From NCBI GenBank assembly GCA_035275405.1, contig DATEMU010000012.1, positions 1-64,000 of the forward strand: 64,000 bases of DNA, given 5' to 3'. Below are positions 8,169 through 15,812 of the stretch, one piece after another. The stretch comes from Phycisphaerae bacterium. GTDB lineage: Bacteria; Planctomycetota; Phycisphaerae; UBA1845; UTPLA1. The position numbers were made by a program, and so were the translations under genes. Below the pieces are notes generated by a model that saw only the letters and a list, made by a program, of their open reading frames with translations, was not told the DNA's origin and did no database searches. Each line of letters begins with the position of its first letter. The first letter of the stretch is position 1.

Positions 8169-9341
8169 ATGGCCCGAATGCTCCTGACCGGAAACCACGT
8201 GGCGGGCCGCGTCCTGGCGATGGCGGGGGAGGCTAATCGCCATGCGCGCGGGTGCGCAGGCGGGGCGTATCCGATCACGCCGCAGACGGAGATCGTCGAG
8301 TTTCTCAGCGGCTTTACGTTCTCCAAGGGGCGGATCGTGCCGGTCGAGTCCGAGCACAGCGCGATGGGCGTTTGCATCGGCGCGTCGCTGGCCGGGGCGC
8401 GGGCGTTTACCGCGAGTTCGTCCAACGGTCTGGCGTATATGACGGAGAATGTCTTCGCCGCGGGCTATTACCGCCTGCCGATCGTGATGGCCGCCGTCAA
8501 TCGGACACTGGGCCCGCCGTGGAACATCTGGGTGGATCAGGGCGACACGCTGGCCTTGCGCGACGCGGCGTGGATTCAATTCTATACCGAGTCGCACCAG
8601 GACCTGGCGGACACGATCCTCCTCGCGTTCCGCATCGCTGAAGACCCGCGGATTCTGCTTCCCGTCATGGTGGCGCTGGATGGATTTGTCATTTCGCACA
8701 CGCAGATGGTCGTGGATCTGCCGACGCAGGAGCAGGTCGATCAGTATCTTCCGCCGTGCAATGTTCCGCATCGCCTTCGGACCGACCACGCGGCTACGGT
8801 CGGAGGCCTCACCTGGCCGCGCGAGACGGCGCATCATCGCCGGGAGATCGAGGAGGCGATGCAGCGCGTACCGCAGGTGCTCGACGAAGCCATCGAAGCG
8901 TTTCAGCAGGTCTTTGACCGCCGGCCCGATGGCGCGATTGCCACGGCGTTGGCCGATGACGCCGACACCGTTCTTCTCGCGTGCAACACGATGGCCCGGA
9001 CGCTCCGCGGCGTCATCCGCCATCGCCGCGACATCGGCGAGAAGATCGGCATGATCAAATGCAAATTGTTTCGGCCTTTTCCGCGCCAAGCCATCCGCGA
9101 CGCCGCCCGATCGGCCTCGCGGATCGGCGTTTTTGATCGCAATCACTCGCCCGGCTCCGGCGGCATCTTCTGGCAGGAGGTCGCCGCGACGCTCCGGGAC
9201 CGCCCCGATCTCGTGCTGCAGGACTACATCGTCGGTCTCGGCGGCGGCGATGTCACGCCCGAAATCCTCAACCATATCATCGACGACCTGACGAGTCGCA
9301 AAGAGGAGACTGAGCCGCAGTGGGAGGAGGTCGCGCTATGA
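8169..9341 (+). CDS. porA: 2-oxoacid:ferredoxin oxidoreductase alpha subunit
   Basis: This 390-residue alpha subunit contributes the pyrimidine-binding part of the thiamine diphosphate site. The hallmark YPITPQTEIVEFL is at residues 37-49, and TASSSNGLAYMTENVF and NRTLGPPWNIWVDQGD follow as in pyruvate and ketoisovalerate enzymes. The C-terminal half carries the transketolase-C-like domain (KCKLFRPFPRQAI, GVFDRNHSPGSGG). A good ribosome site (GAGGTG) precedes the ATG, 17 bp after the fusion gene. Its stop overlaps the beta-subunit start. Pyruvate is the likely substrate by family, but branched 2-oxoacids are not excluded. The symbol is by family, not by proven substrate. Confidence 0.9.
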   Translation: MARMLLTGNHVAGRVLAMAGEANRHARGCAGGAYPITPQTEIVEFLSGFTFSKGRIVPVESEHSAMGVCIGASLAGARAFTASSSNGLAYMTENVFAAGYYRLPIVMAAVNRTLGPPWNIWVDQGDTLALRDAAWIQFYTESHQDLADTILLAFRIAEDPRILLPVMVALDGFVISHTQMVVDLPTQEQVDQYLPPCNVPHRLRTDHAATVGGLTWPRETAHHRREIEEAMQRVPQVLDEAIEAFQQVFDRRPDGAIATALADDADTVLLACNTMARTLRGVIRHRRDIGEKIGMIKCKLFRPFPRQAIRDAARSASRIGVFDRNHSPGSGGIFWQEVAATLRDRPDLVLQDYIVGLGGGDVTPEILNHIIDDLTSRKEETEPQWEEVAL

Positions 9342-10264
9342 CCGCCATCGCCCCAACGCCTTGCACGCAGGACTGCGACGCGCTCCTTCGCGCGGGCAAC
9401 ACCAACTGCGCCGGCTGCGGAATGTCCCTCGGCCTGCAACTGCTCGACCAGGCGCTCGCGGGACGGATGCCCGTCGTCGCCATTCCCGCCTGCTGCGGGA
9501 TCGTGACGGCCGGCGCCTTCCCGACGAGCGCGTACGGCGCCCCCGTCGCCGCCACGACCTTCGCCAGCGCCCCGGCCGTCGCGACCGGCTTGGCGACCAT
9601 TGCGCGACTGAACGGCGAGGATCACCCGGTCATCTGCTGGGCGGGCGATGGCGGGACGTATGACATCGGCGTCGCCACGCTCTCGGCCGCCGCCGAACGC
9701 AACGAAGACCTGATCTACATCTGCTACGACAACGAAATCTACGGCAATACCGGCGGTCAGCGGTCGAGCGCAACCCCCGAAGGTGTTGCCACCAGCACCA
9801 GCCCGCGCGGCAAACAAGAACGCAAGAAAGACATGATGGCCATCATGGCCGCACACCACATTCCCTACGCCGCCACCCTCTCGGTCGCGCACCGCGAGGA
9901 TTTTATTCGCAAATTAGAGACCGCGCTCAACTTCCGCGGATTCCGATTCCTGCTGATGCTTTCCCCCTGTCCCATCGGCTGGAAATCGGAGCCCGATGAA
10001 AGCGTCGAGTTGGTTCGATTCGCAGTCGAGTGCGGTCTCTTTCCTCTCTACGAAGTGTTCGAAGGCGATCGGTACCGCATCAATATCCGCCCGACCAGCG
10101 ATGGGCTGGAGAAATACACGTCCCGCCAGCGCCGCTACGCCTCGCTATCGACCGACGGGGCGCTGATCCGTCGGCGCATTGCGGCGCAGTGGCGCTATCT
10201 TGACCACATGGCTAGGGCGTTTCCGGCCGAGCGCAAAATCAACTCGCAATTCGAAGCGGAATGA
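9338..10264 (+). CDS. porB: 2-oxoacid:ferredoxin oxidoreductase beta subunit (thiamine diphosphate binding)
   Basis: This 308-residue beta subunit starts at an ATG overlapping the alpha-subunit stop (ATGA), preceded by GGAGGAGGT. It binds the diphosphate of thiamine diphosphate through WAGDGGTYDIG and YDNEIYGNTGGQRSSATP, and the proximal cluster through Cys residues including CAGCGMSLG near the N-terminus. NTGGQRSSATP is typical of PorB/VorB-type subunits. With the two genes upstream it completes an alpha/beta/(gamma-NADPH-delta) enzyme. The last 26 bases of the gene overlap, antisense, a short relic of a sodium:solute symporter gene. Confidence 0.92.
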   Translation: MTAIAPTPCTQDCDALLRAGNTNCAGCGMSLGLQLLDQALAGRMPVVAIPACCGIVTAGAFPTSAYGAPVAATTFASAPAVATGLATIARLNGEDHPVICWAGDGGTYDIGVATLSAAAERNEDLIYICYDNEIYGNTGGQRSSATPEGVATSTSPRGKQERKKDMMAIMAAHHIPYAATLSVAHREDFIRKLETALNFRGFRFLLMLSPCPIGWKSEPDESVELVRFAVECGLFPLYEVFEGDRYRINIRPTSDGLEKYTSRQRRYASLSTDGALIRRRIAAQWRYLDHMARAFPAERKINSQFEAE

Positions 10265-10319
10265 GGGTGAAGTAAACCGCCCAGATCCCGAACAGGATGC
10301 CGATCAGGGCCATCGTTCC
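10239..10319 (-). pseudogene. 3'-end relic of a second SSS symporter gene
   Basis: Read on the minus strand these 27 codons give GTMALIGILFGIWAV, then YFTLIPLRIAS and a stop. The intact symporter at 11328-12986 ends GTIALIAILLALWAL, then FYVIIPLRIAH and a stop. I count 15 of 26 identical positions, most others conservative, with stops at the same place. A TAA two codons upstream and unrelated sequence beyond show that only the tail survives. It overlaps the end of porB antisense. It was too short for ordinary gene calling. Confidence 0.7.
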
Positions 10320-10443
10320 CCGTTACCGGATTCGGGAGCCCGGATTCTTCAGACTACACTTGTGGTAAGGTAGAATCGCGCGAAGATCCGCTTCGGGAAG
10401 CAGGCGATTGTACCGTTGAAGCCGCCGGAGGCTGGAGAATTCA

Positions 10444-10884
10444 ATGAGTGATCCGCGCCGCCGGTGGTGGGAGCGCCGCTGGGCCCAAGTGCTGATCGCC
10501 CTCGCGGTAGTGGCCCTGTTCTTCAAGCTCTATGCAGGCTGGAACTGGCATGTCCAGCGTCGCGCTGGGCGGGGCGTGACATTCTCGCCGACGAGGGCAT
10601 ATATCGCACACTCGTCGGCCTACGCGTTGCTAATGGATGCCATCGCTCCCTACACCAATCTCCGCAGCCGCCTCGATACGATCATTCCCTACGCACTCTG
10701 GCGAGGGAGTTTCGTCCTGTTGACCGTGGGGCCCGCCGCCCTGATCGCCGTATGTACGTTTGCGAAGTTGTCGAAGTGCTATCGAAAGGGTCGCGACGAC
10801 GGCGAGTCGCACTGTCGGCGGTGTGGCTACATTCTTCGCGGTCTGTCCGAACCACGTTGCTCCGAGTGTGGAGAATGGATATGA
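10444..10884 (+). CDS. Membrane protein with C-terminal zinc ribbon (copy 1)
   Basis: Unknown function, 146 residues. A first membrane helix lies at about residues 14-30 (VLIALAVVALFFKLYAG) and a second at about 88-104 (FVLLTVGPAALIAVCTF). The protein ends in a treble-clef-like zinc ribbon CRRCGYILRGL..PRCSECGEWI with two CxxC pairs. This small C-terminal ribbon is very common in planctomycete membrane proteins. Its stop overlaps the start of the next gene (ATGA), which ends in the same ribbon, so the two are a paralogous, translationally coupled pair. No ligand or partner can be named. Confidence 0.7.
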   Translation: MSDPRRRWWERRWAQVLIALAVVALFFKLYAGWNWHVQRRAGRGVTFSPTRAYIAHSSAYALLMDAIAPYTNLRSRLDTIIPYALWRGSFVLLTVGPAALIAVCTFAKLSKCYRKGRDDGESHCRRCGYILRGLSEPRCSECGEWI

Positions 10885-11321
10885 ACACTGCGTCGCGGCC
10901 AACCCGCACCGAGTCCGATCGCTCATACGCCGACGAATGCGGTCGCCATTTCCGCACGTGGCCAGCGTGGCTGAGGATCGCGCTGAGTGCGGCGCTGACC
11001 ACCCTGCTGGCTTGGCCTCTGGGGGGCTATCTCTGGACGCTGTATGACTTGAAGCCATACGATCCGATCACTAACGCCGATCCCGAGTGCGCGTCCGGCC
11101 CGACCGGCGATTGGTTGGATTGGATGGCCGCCCATACATGGCGATGGTCGATCGGCCTGCCCGAAGCTCTCTGTGCCGGGCTGGCCGCGATTGCGATCTA
11201 CAGCCTGCTCACCCATTGGCGCGGTCCACAGACACCGGTTGAGACCCAGTGCCGCCGCTGCCACGCGGTCTTGCGTGCGCTGCCATCACCGCGTTGCCCC
11301 GAATGCGGTGAGTCGATTTGA
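10881..11321 (+). CDS. Membrane protein with C-terminal zinc ribbon (copy 2)
   Basis: Also 146 residues. I chose the ATG at 10881, overlapping the previous stop, because GGAG at 10870 is correctly spaced for it and too close to the ATG two codons upstream. Two hydrophobic stretches (about residues 31-50 IALSAALTTLLAWPLGGYLW and 90-107 LCAGLAAIAIYSLLTHW) precede the ribbon CRRCHAVLRALPSPRCPECGESI. Layout and length match the preceding gene although the membrane parts have diverged, consistent with tandem duplication. The gene converges on the symporter with only 6 bp between them. Confidence 0.7.
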   Translation: MNTASRPTRTESDRSYADECGRHFRTWPAWLRIALSAALTTLLAWPLGGYLWTLYDLKPYDPITNADPECASGPTGDWLDWMAAHTWRWSIGLPEALCAGLAAIAIYSLLTHWRGPQTPVETQCRRCHAVLRALPSPRCPECGESI

Positions 11322-11327
11322 AGGCTC

Positions 11328-12986
11328 CTAGTGTGCAATCCGTAGCGGGATGATCACGTAGAACAGCGCCCAGAGGGCCAACAATATGGCGATCAGGGCG
11401 ATGGTTCCGAGGATCGTCACGCGGCGGCCGAGCCGGGTGCTGTCGGCGATGGCGACGGCGTGGGCGTCCTTCGGCGTCGTTGCGAAAGTCAGCCCGTGGA
11501 GCTGCTGGTCGGATTGGGCCGGCGTCGCGAGGCTGACGGCGACAAGCACGGCGACGCAGACGGCGAACATCAGGATGGCGAAGTGCAGGAAGTTCATGGT
11601 GATGAGCGGCTCGATCGCGCCGAGCTTCCATCCGCCGACGCTCATCGCCAATTCCAGTAGAAAACGAAGCACCCCGATGACGAATCCGGTGTAGAGGGCC
11701 GCGAGCGCGCCCCGTCCGTTGAATCGCTTATAGAAAACGCCGAGCAGGAACACGGCGGCGATCGGAGGGCTGATGTAGGCTTGAATTTTTTGAAGGTACT
11801 CGAACAGTTTGCTGCCGCCCAGCCTCTCCAGGAAAGGCACGTAAAGGATGGCGACAACCACCATGACCAGCGTCACGGCGCGGCCGACGTTCACCAATTC
11901 GCGTTCGGACGCGCGGGGACGACGGGGCTTGTATAAGTCCATGGTAAAAAGCGTGCCGCACGAGTTGAAACACGCCGCCAATGACGACATGATTGCCGCG
12001 AAGAGACCGGCGATGACCAGACCCTTGATCCCGACTGGCAGGAGCATCGTAAGCTGCGGGTAAATCGTGTTCGATTTTTCCACGCCGGGGAAGAGCTTGA
12101 GCGCGATGATGCCCGGAAAGACCAGTAGGAACATGGGGAGGATTTTGAGGAACCCCGCCAGGATGGCCCCGCCGCGGGCGTGGTCAACATTCTTCGCGCC
12201 CAACGCCCGCTGGACGATGTACTGATCCGTACACCAGTACCAGATTCCGAGAATCGGCAGGCCGAAGATCATCCCCGACCATGGATAATCGGGATGACTG
12301 GCCGGCTTGAGCATCGACCAGTGTTCTTTGGGGGCGAAATCGATCAAGGCGGAAAGTCCGCCGACCTTGTCCAGCCCGATCCACGTCAGCGCGACGGCCC
12401 CGCCGATCAGCACGAAGGCCTGCATCAGCTCTGTGTAGATGACCGCCGCCAGGCCACCGGCGACGGTGTAAATCCCGGTCGCCACGACGAGCATCAGACT
12501 CGATGTATACAAGTCCCAGCCGAAAAGCAGATTGAGGAAGAGAGCCCCGGCGTACAGCGTCACGGCGATCTTCGTGATTACGTAGGAGATCAGGCTAATG
12601 ACCGTCAGGTAGGTGCGACACTGTCGGTTGTAGCGTCGTTCGAGGAACTCCGGCATGGTGAAGACGCCGCTGCGGATGTAAAACGGGAGAAAGACCCATC
12701 CCAGGATCATGCAGGCCACGGCCGCGAAGAGTTCATATTGAGAGACGGCGAATCCGCTGTAATAACCCGCGCCGGCGAGACCGACGAAGTGCTCGGAGGA
12801 GATGTTGGCGGCGAACATGGCGCTGCCGACGGCGATCCATCCGGCGTGGCGGCTGGCGAGGAAATAGTCGGTCGTGGTCTTGTTCTTGCGGGCGAAGTAG
12901 AAGCCGATCCCCATCACAATAAGGAAATACACGCCGACGAAGATCCAATCGAGACCGGCTAGCTGCTGTTGATCGACGGGTGGCAT
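11328..12986 (-). CDS. Sodium:solute symporter (SSS/SGLT family)
   Basis: This 552-residue integral membrane protein of the SSS family imports a small solute, typically a sugar or related metabolite, with sodium. About 14 helices are apparent. Family landmarks include the N-terminal YFLIVMGIGFYFARKNK with TTTDYFLASR, the inverted-repeat core helices (SAMFAANISSEHFVGLAGAG) and GIWYWCTDQYIVQRALGAK, which resembles the SGLT WYWCTDQxxVQR signature. That last motif places it among the sugar/inositol-like SGLT branch rather than proline or pantothenate carriers. It is monocistronic on minus. A fragment of a second copy lies antisense at the end of porB. Confidence 0.92.
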   Translation of the reverse strand: MPPVDQQQLAGLDWIFVGVYFLIVMGIGFYFARKNKTTTDYFLASRHAGWIAVGSAMFAANISSEHFVGLAGAGYYSGFAVSQYELFAAVACMILGWVFLPFYIRSGVFTMPEFLERRYNRQCRTYLTVISLISYVITKIAVTLYAGALFLNLLFGWDLYTSSLMLVVATGIYTVAGGLAAVIYTELMQAFVLIGGAVALTWIGLDKVGGLSALIDFAPKEHWSMLKPASHPDYPWSGMIFGLPILGIWYWCTDQYIVQRALGAKNVDHARGGAILAGFLKILPMFLLVFPGIIALKLFPGVEKSNTIYPQLTMLLPVGIKGLVIAGLFAAIMSSLAACFNSCGTLFTMDLYKPRRPRASERELVNVGRAVTLVMVVVAILYVPFLERLGGSKLFEYLQKIQAYISPPIAAVFLLGVFYKRFNGRGALAALYTGFVIGVLRFLLELAMSVGGWKLGAIEPLITMNFLHFAILMFAVCVAVLVAVSLATPAQSDQQLHGLTFATTPKDAHAVAIADSTRLGRRVTILGTIALIAILLALWALFYVIIPLRIAH

Positions 12987-13129
12987 GGCGAAGCTCCTCG
13001 GCGAAAGCCTCAGTGGCGAAACGTTTTCGCAAGTCTAATGGTACCCGCCTCCAACGCCTACTGATTTCTCTTAGAATGGTTCCGCTGTTTTCTGGCCCTT
13101 ACCGGCCGGAGAATTGAGGGGCGAAGATC

Positions 13130-14689
13130 ATGAAAGCGGTGGCAAGACTCGTCGGGTTGTCCCTGGCGCTGCCTCTCGTTGCGGCTTGGGCGGAAACCAG
13201 CCCTCCGACGCAGCGCCGGCCTCCTGCGGATTCCGAGAATATCACGGTCCCCAAGATTTGGGATGAAAAACAACTGGCGACCTGGGCGACGCCGGTCGCG
13301 GGACTCGGGGTGCGTCCCGGTCATTTCAGCGAGGAGGAATACTACGCCGCACCGGTCGACAATCTTCGCACGTATCCTGTTTATCACCCGAATCGCGAGC
13401 CGCCGGGCTACCGCGCGTGGATGAAATCACAGGGACCGCGGCCGCTGATCGAGCCGGAGAAACTCAGGACCAAGGCGGATTGGGTCGAGGCGGGGCGACA
13501 GGTGTTCGAGCAACTGGACACGGCCCTTTCACGCACCGACGACCAGAGCGTGATCGAACACTTCAGCAGTGCCGACGCGATCGACAAGTACCGCGATGCT
13601 ACGCACGACGTCATCTCCAAGGACGGCATCCTCCTGGATTATCGGTGGGTGGTGGACCGTAACGGCGGCCTCAAGATCAGCCTCTCCAGTTGTTCGGGGT
13701 GCCATACCCGATTGATGCCCGATGGTTCGCTACTTCCCGGCGCTCCTTCGAACTTCGACTTGTCGGACTCACCCGCGGCAAATGTTCTGCTTTCGAAGCT
13801 CGTTCCGACGCCCCGTCCGCCCTTGGGGAAGATGCTCTACGCTGAGTTTGGCGTCCCGTGGCTTACGGACGACACGCATGCCCGATTCAAGTCCATGAGC
13901 GATCCCAAGGTCATGAACTTTCGGGCGCTTGAGACCGGCGAACCGCCGGGCACGACATTCAGCCGCCTTAACGGTAGTCCATACTACACGACTCGTATGG
14001 CAGACCTGAACGGAGTGAAGGACCGACGCTATCTGGACGCCACGGGAACTCATGCCAATCGCGGCCCTGCGGATATCGCTCGCTATGGGATACTGGTGGA
14101 ATTCGCCGACATCGCCGTGTTCGGGCCGCATCGAATGATTGCCAAGGAGTATTCGACGCTACGACTCCGACCGCCCGATGAGGCGATGTATGCACTGGGG
14201 TTGTATGTTTATTCCCTGGAGCCGCCGAAAAGCCCTTTTCCCTTTGACGAGCAGGCTCAGCGCGGGAAGTCCATCTTCGAGGCCGAGGGCTGCACCGAGT
14301 GTCACACGCCGCCGGTGTATACGAACAACAAGTTGGTGGCAGTGTCTGGCTTTGAGCCGCCAGTCGATGACCCCGCGACATTCCGGCTGGACATTTCGAC
14401 GCGAAGAGTGGGAACGGACCCCGGCTTGGCACTGAAGACGCGCAAGGGGACTGGTTACTACAAGATTCCGTCGCTCCGTGGGCTCTGGTATCGCGGGCTC
14501 TATGAGCACTCGGGATCCGTGGCGTCGCTGGAGGATTGGTTCGATCCCAAGCGGCTCCGCGACGACTATGTCCCGAGCGGCTGGAAGGGGCCGGGCGTCA
14601 AGACGCGCGCCGTGCCCGGTCACAAGTTCGGGCATGATTTGTCGGACGACGATAAGAAAGCGCTGATCGCATTCTTGAAGACGCTCTAG
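13130..14689 (+). CDS. Exported di-haem cytochrome c
   Basis: This 519-residue protein has an N-terminal signal peptide (about residues 1-21, ending AAWAE) and two haem c attachment motifs: CSGCH at residue 188 and CTECH at residue 388. The spacing and the C-terminal KIPSLRGLWYRGLYEHSGSVASLEDWFDP resemble the di-haem cytochrome c peroxidase/MauG-like superfamily, in which the last lobe carries this LRGL...HxG pattern. The substrate is unknown. It probably works in the periplasm passing electrons to or from another carrier. It is divergent from the symporter and 13 bp upstream of rlmN, with which it may be co-transcribed. Confidence 0.8.
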   Translation: MKAVARLVGLSLALPLVAAWAETSPPTQRRPPADSENITVPKIWDEKQLATWATPVAGLGVRPGHFSEEEYYAAPVDNLRTYPVYHPNREPPGYRAWMKSQGPRPLIEPEKLRTKADWVEAGRQVFEQLDTALSRTDDQSVIEHFSSADAIDKYRDATHDVISKDGILLDYRWVVDRNGGLKISLSSCSGCHTRLMPDGSLLPGAPSNFDLSDSPAANVLLSKLVPTPRPPLGKMLYAEFGVPWLTDDTHARFKSMSDPKVMNFRALETGEPPGTTFSRLNGSPYYTTRMADLNGVKDRRYLDATGTHANRGPADIARYGILVEFADIAVFGPHRMIAKEYSTLRLRPPDEAMYALGLYVYSLEPPKSPFPFDEQAQRGKSIFEAEGCTECHTPPVYTNNKLVAVSGFEPPVDDPATFRLDISTRRVGTDPGLALKTRKGTGYYKIPSLRGLWYRGLYEHSGSVASLEDWFDPKRLRDDYVPSGWKGPGVKTRAVPGHKFGHDLSDDDKKALIAFLKTL

Positions 14690-14702
14690 GCTGTGGGGGT
14701 TC

Positions 14703-15788
14703 ATGCCCGTCGATGTGAAGGCCGCACTTCACCATAGATGTGCTAAGATGGTGCATCGAGGTGTTACGGGCGTGGACGTACTCGGAACGACTTTTGCGGG
14801 AATTCGAGAGGCCCTTGCGCCGCCGGCGGGGCGCGTGGTGGCCTTGCGCCGGGAATACGCCAACCTTCTCCGAGGGCAGGACGGCAACGGCGAATTGCGG
14901 GCCGATCTGCTCCCCGTTGTTCGCGAACATCGCGACGGCGAGTTGATCAAATTCGTCCAGAAGCGGCCCGATGGCCTCGAGACCGAGAGCGTCATCATCC
15001 CCATGGCCGGTCGGGGGCGGAAGTGGAATACACTCTGCGTTTCTTCGCAGGTCGGTTGCGCGATGGGCTGCACATTTTGCGAAACGGCGCAGCTGGGCAA
15101 GCTGGCGCAGCTTCCGGCCGCAGAGATCGTCGGGCAGGTCGTCGCCGCACGACGCCACTTCGCCGCCGATATTCGCAATGTCGTCTTCATGGGGATGGGC
15201 GAGCCGTTCGACAACTTCGACGAGGTGATCCAGGCCGTCCGCGTCCTGACCGACACCTGCGGCCTGTCGATGGGTATGTCGCACATCACGATCTCGACGG
15301 TGGGGCGCGTCGAGGGAATTCGCAAGCTGGCGGCCCTCGGCTGGCGACGGATCAACCTCGCCGTCTCGCTTAATGCGCCAAACGACGCGATTCGATCGCG
15401 GATCATGCCGATCAACCGCGTGGAGCCGATGGGGATGCTGCGAGAGGCGATGCTGGCGTACCCACTGCGGAAGTGTCAGTTTTTGATGATCGAGTATGTG
15501 CTGATCCCCGGCGTGAACGACGCGCGGGACCATGCGGAAGAACTGGCGGAATATCTGCGGCCGATTCAGTGCTGCGTCAATGTCATCCCATACAATCCGC
15601 GGCGCGAGTCGCCGTACGAAGCGCCGACGGAGGCGCAAGTGTGGGCGTTCCTTGATCAACTGGAGGCGGCCGGGCAGTTCTGCAAGCGGCGCGTGACCAA
15701 GGGACGCGACTTCATGGCGGCGTGCGGACAACTCGGTAATCGGGCGCTGTCGCGGCGGGCCATGCCGGTGGCCCTGAATTGCGAATGA
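14703..15788 (+). CDS. rlmN: 23S rRNA (adenine2503-C2) methyltransferase-like radical SAM enzyme
   Basis: This 361-residue RlmN/Cfr-family enzyme methylates C2 of A2503 in 23S rRNA (and often A37 of tRNAs) by a ping-pong radical SAM mechanism. The 4Fe-4S cysteines are C119, C123 and C126 (VGCAMGCTFCETAQLG). The additional catalytic cysteines sit where the family has them: C112 in TLCVSSQVG and C341 in DFMAACGQLGNRAL. GGGGG precedes the ATG. The final few codons and the stop come from a dispersed repeat element (GCGAATGACGAATTACG) that also supplies the start codon of the next gene through an ATGA overlap. Confidence 0.85.
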   Translation: MPVDVKAALHHRCAKMVHRGVTGVDVLGTTFAGIREALAPPAGRVVALRREYANLLRGQDGNGELRADLLPVVREHRDGELIKFVQKRPDGLETESVIIPMAGRGRKWNTLCVSSQVGCAMGCTFCETAQLGKLAQLPAAEIVGQVVAARRHFAADIRNVVFMGMGEPFDNFDEVIQAVRVLTDTCGLSMGMSHITISTVGRVEGIRKLAALGWRRINLAVSLNAPNDAIRSRIMPINRVEPMGMLREAMLAYPLRKCQFLMIEYVLIPGVNDARDHAEELAEYLRPIQCCVNVIPYNPRRESPYEAPTEAQVWAFLDQLEAAGQFCKRRVTKGRDFMAACGQLGNRALSRRAMPVALNCE

Positions 15789-15812
15789 CGAATTACGAAT
15801 TACGAAAGACGA
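15774..15812. repeat. GAATNNC-type dispersed repeat at gene junction
   Basis: GAATTGCGAATGACGAATT followed by ACGAATTACGAAAGACGAG is a short array of GAATTACG-like units. It spans the end of rlmN and the beginning of the dehydrogenase, giving the first its stop and the second its start and first residues (MTNYELRKT). Confidence 0.6.

Noticed and set aside
8133-9275. Long antisense open frame across porA
   Set aside because: Same reason: porA is unambiguous on plus and the antisense product has no domain.
12180-12962. Plus-strand open frame opposite the symporter
   Set aside because: Hydrophilic His/Asp-rich product that mirrors membrane helices on the other strand; no start site or motif.
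15779-15784. TTG start for the hydroxyacid dehydrogenase
   Set aside because: The ATG two codons later overlaps the rlmN stop in the ATGA arrangement used repeatedly in this run and is the simpler choice.
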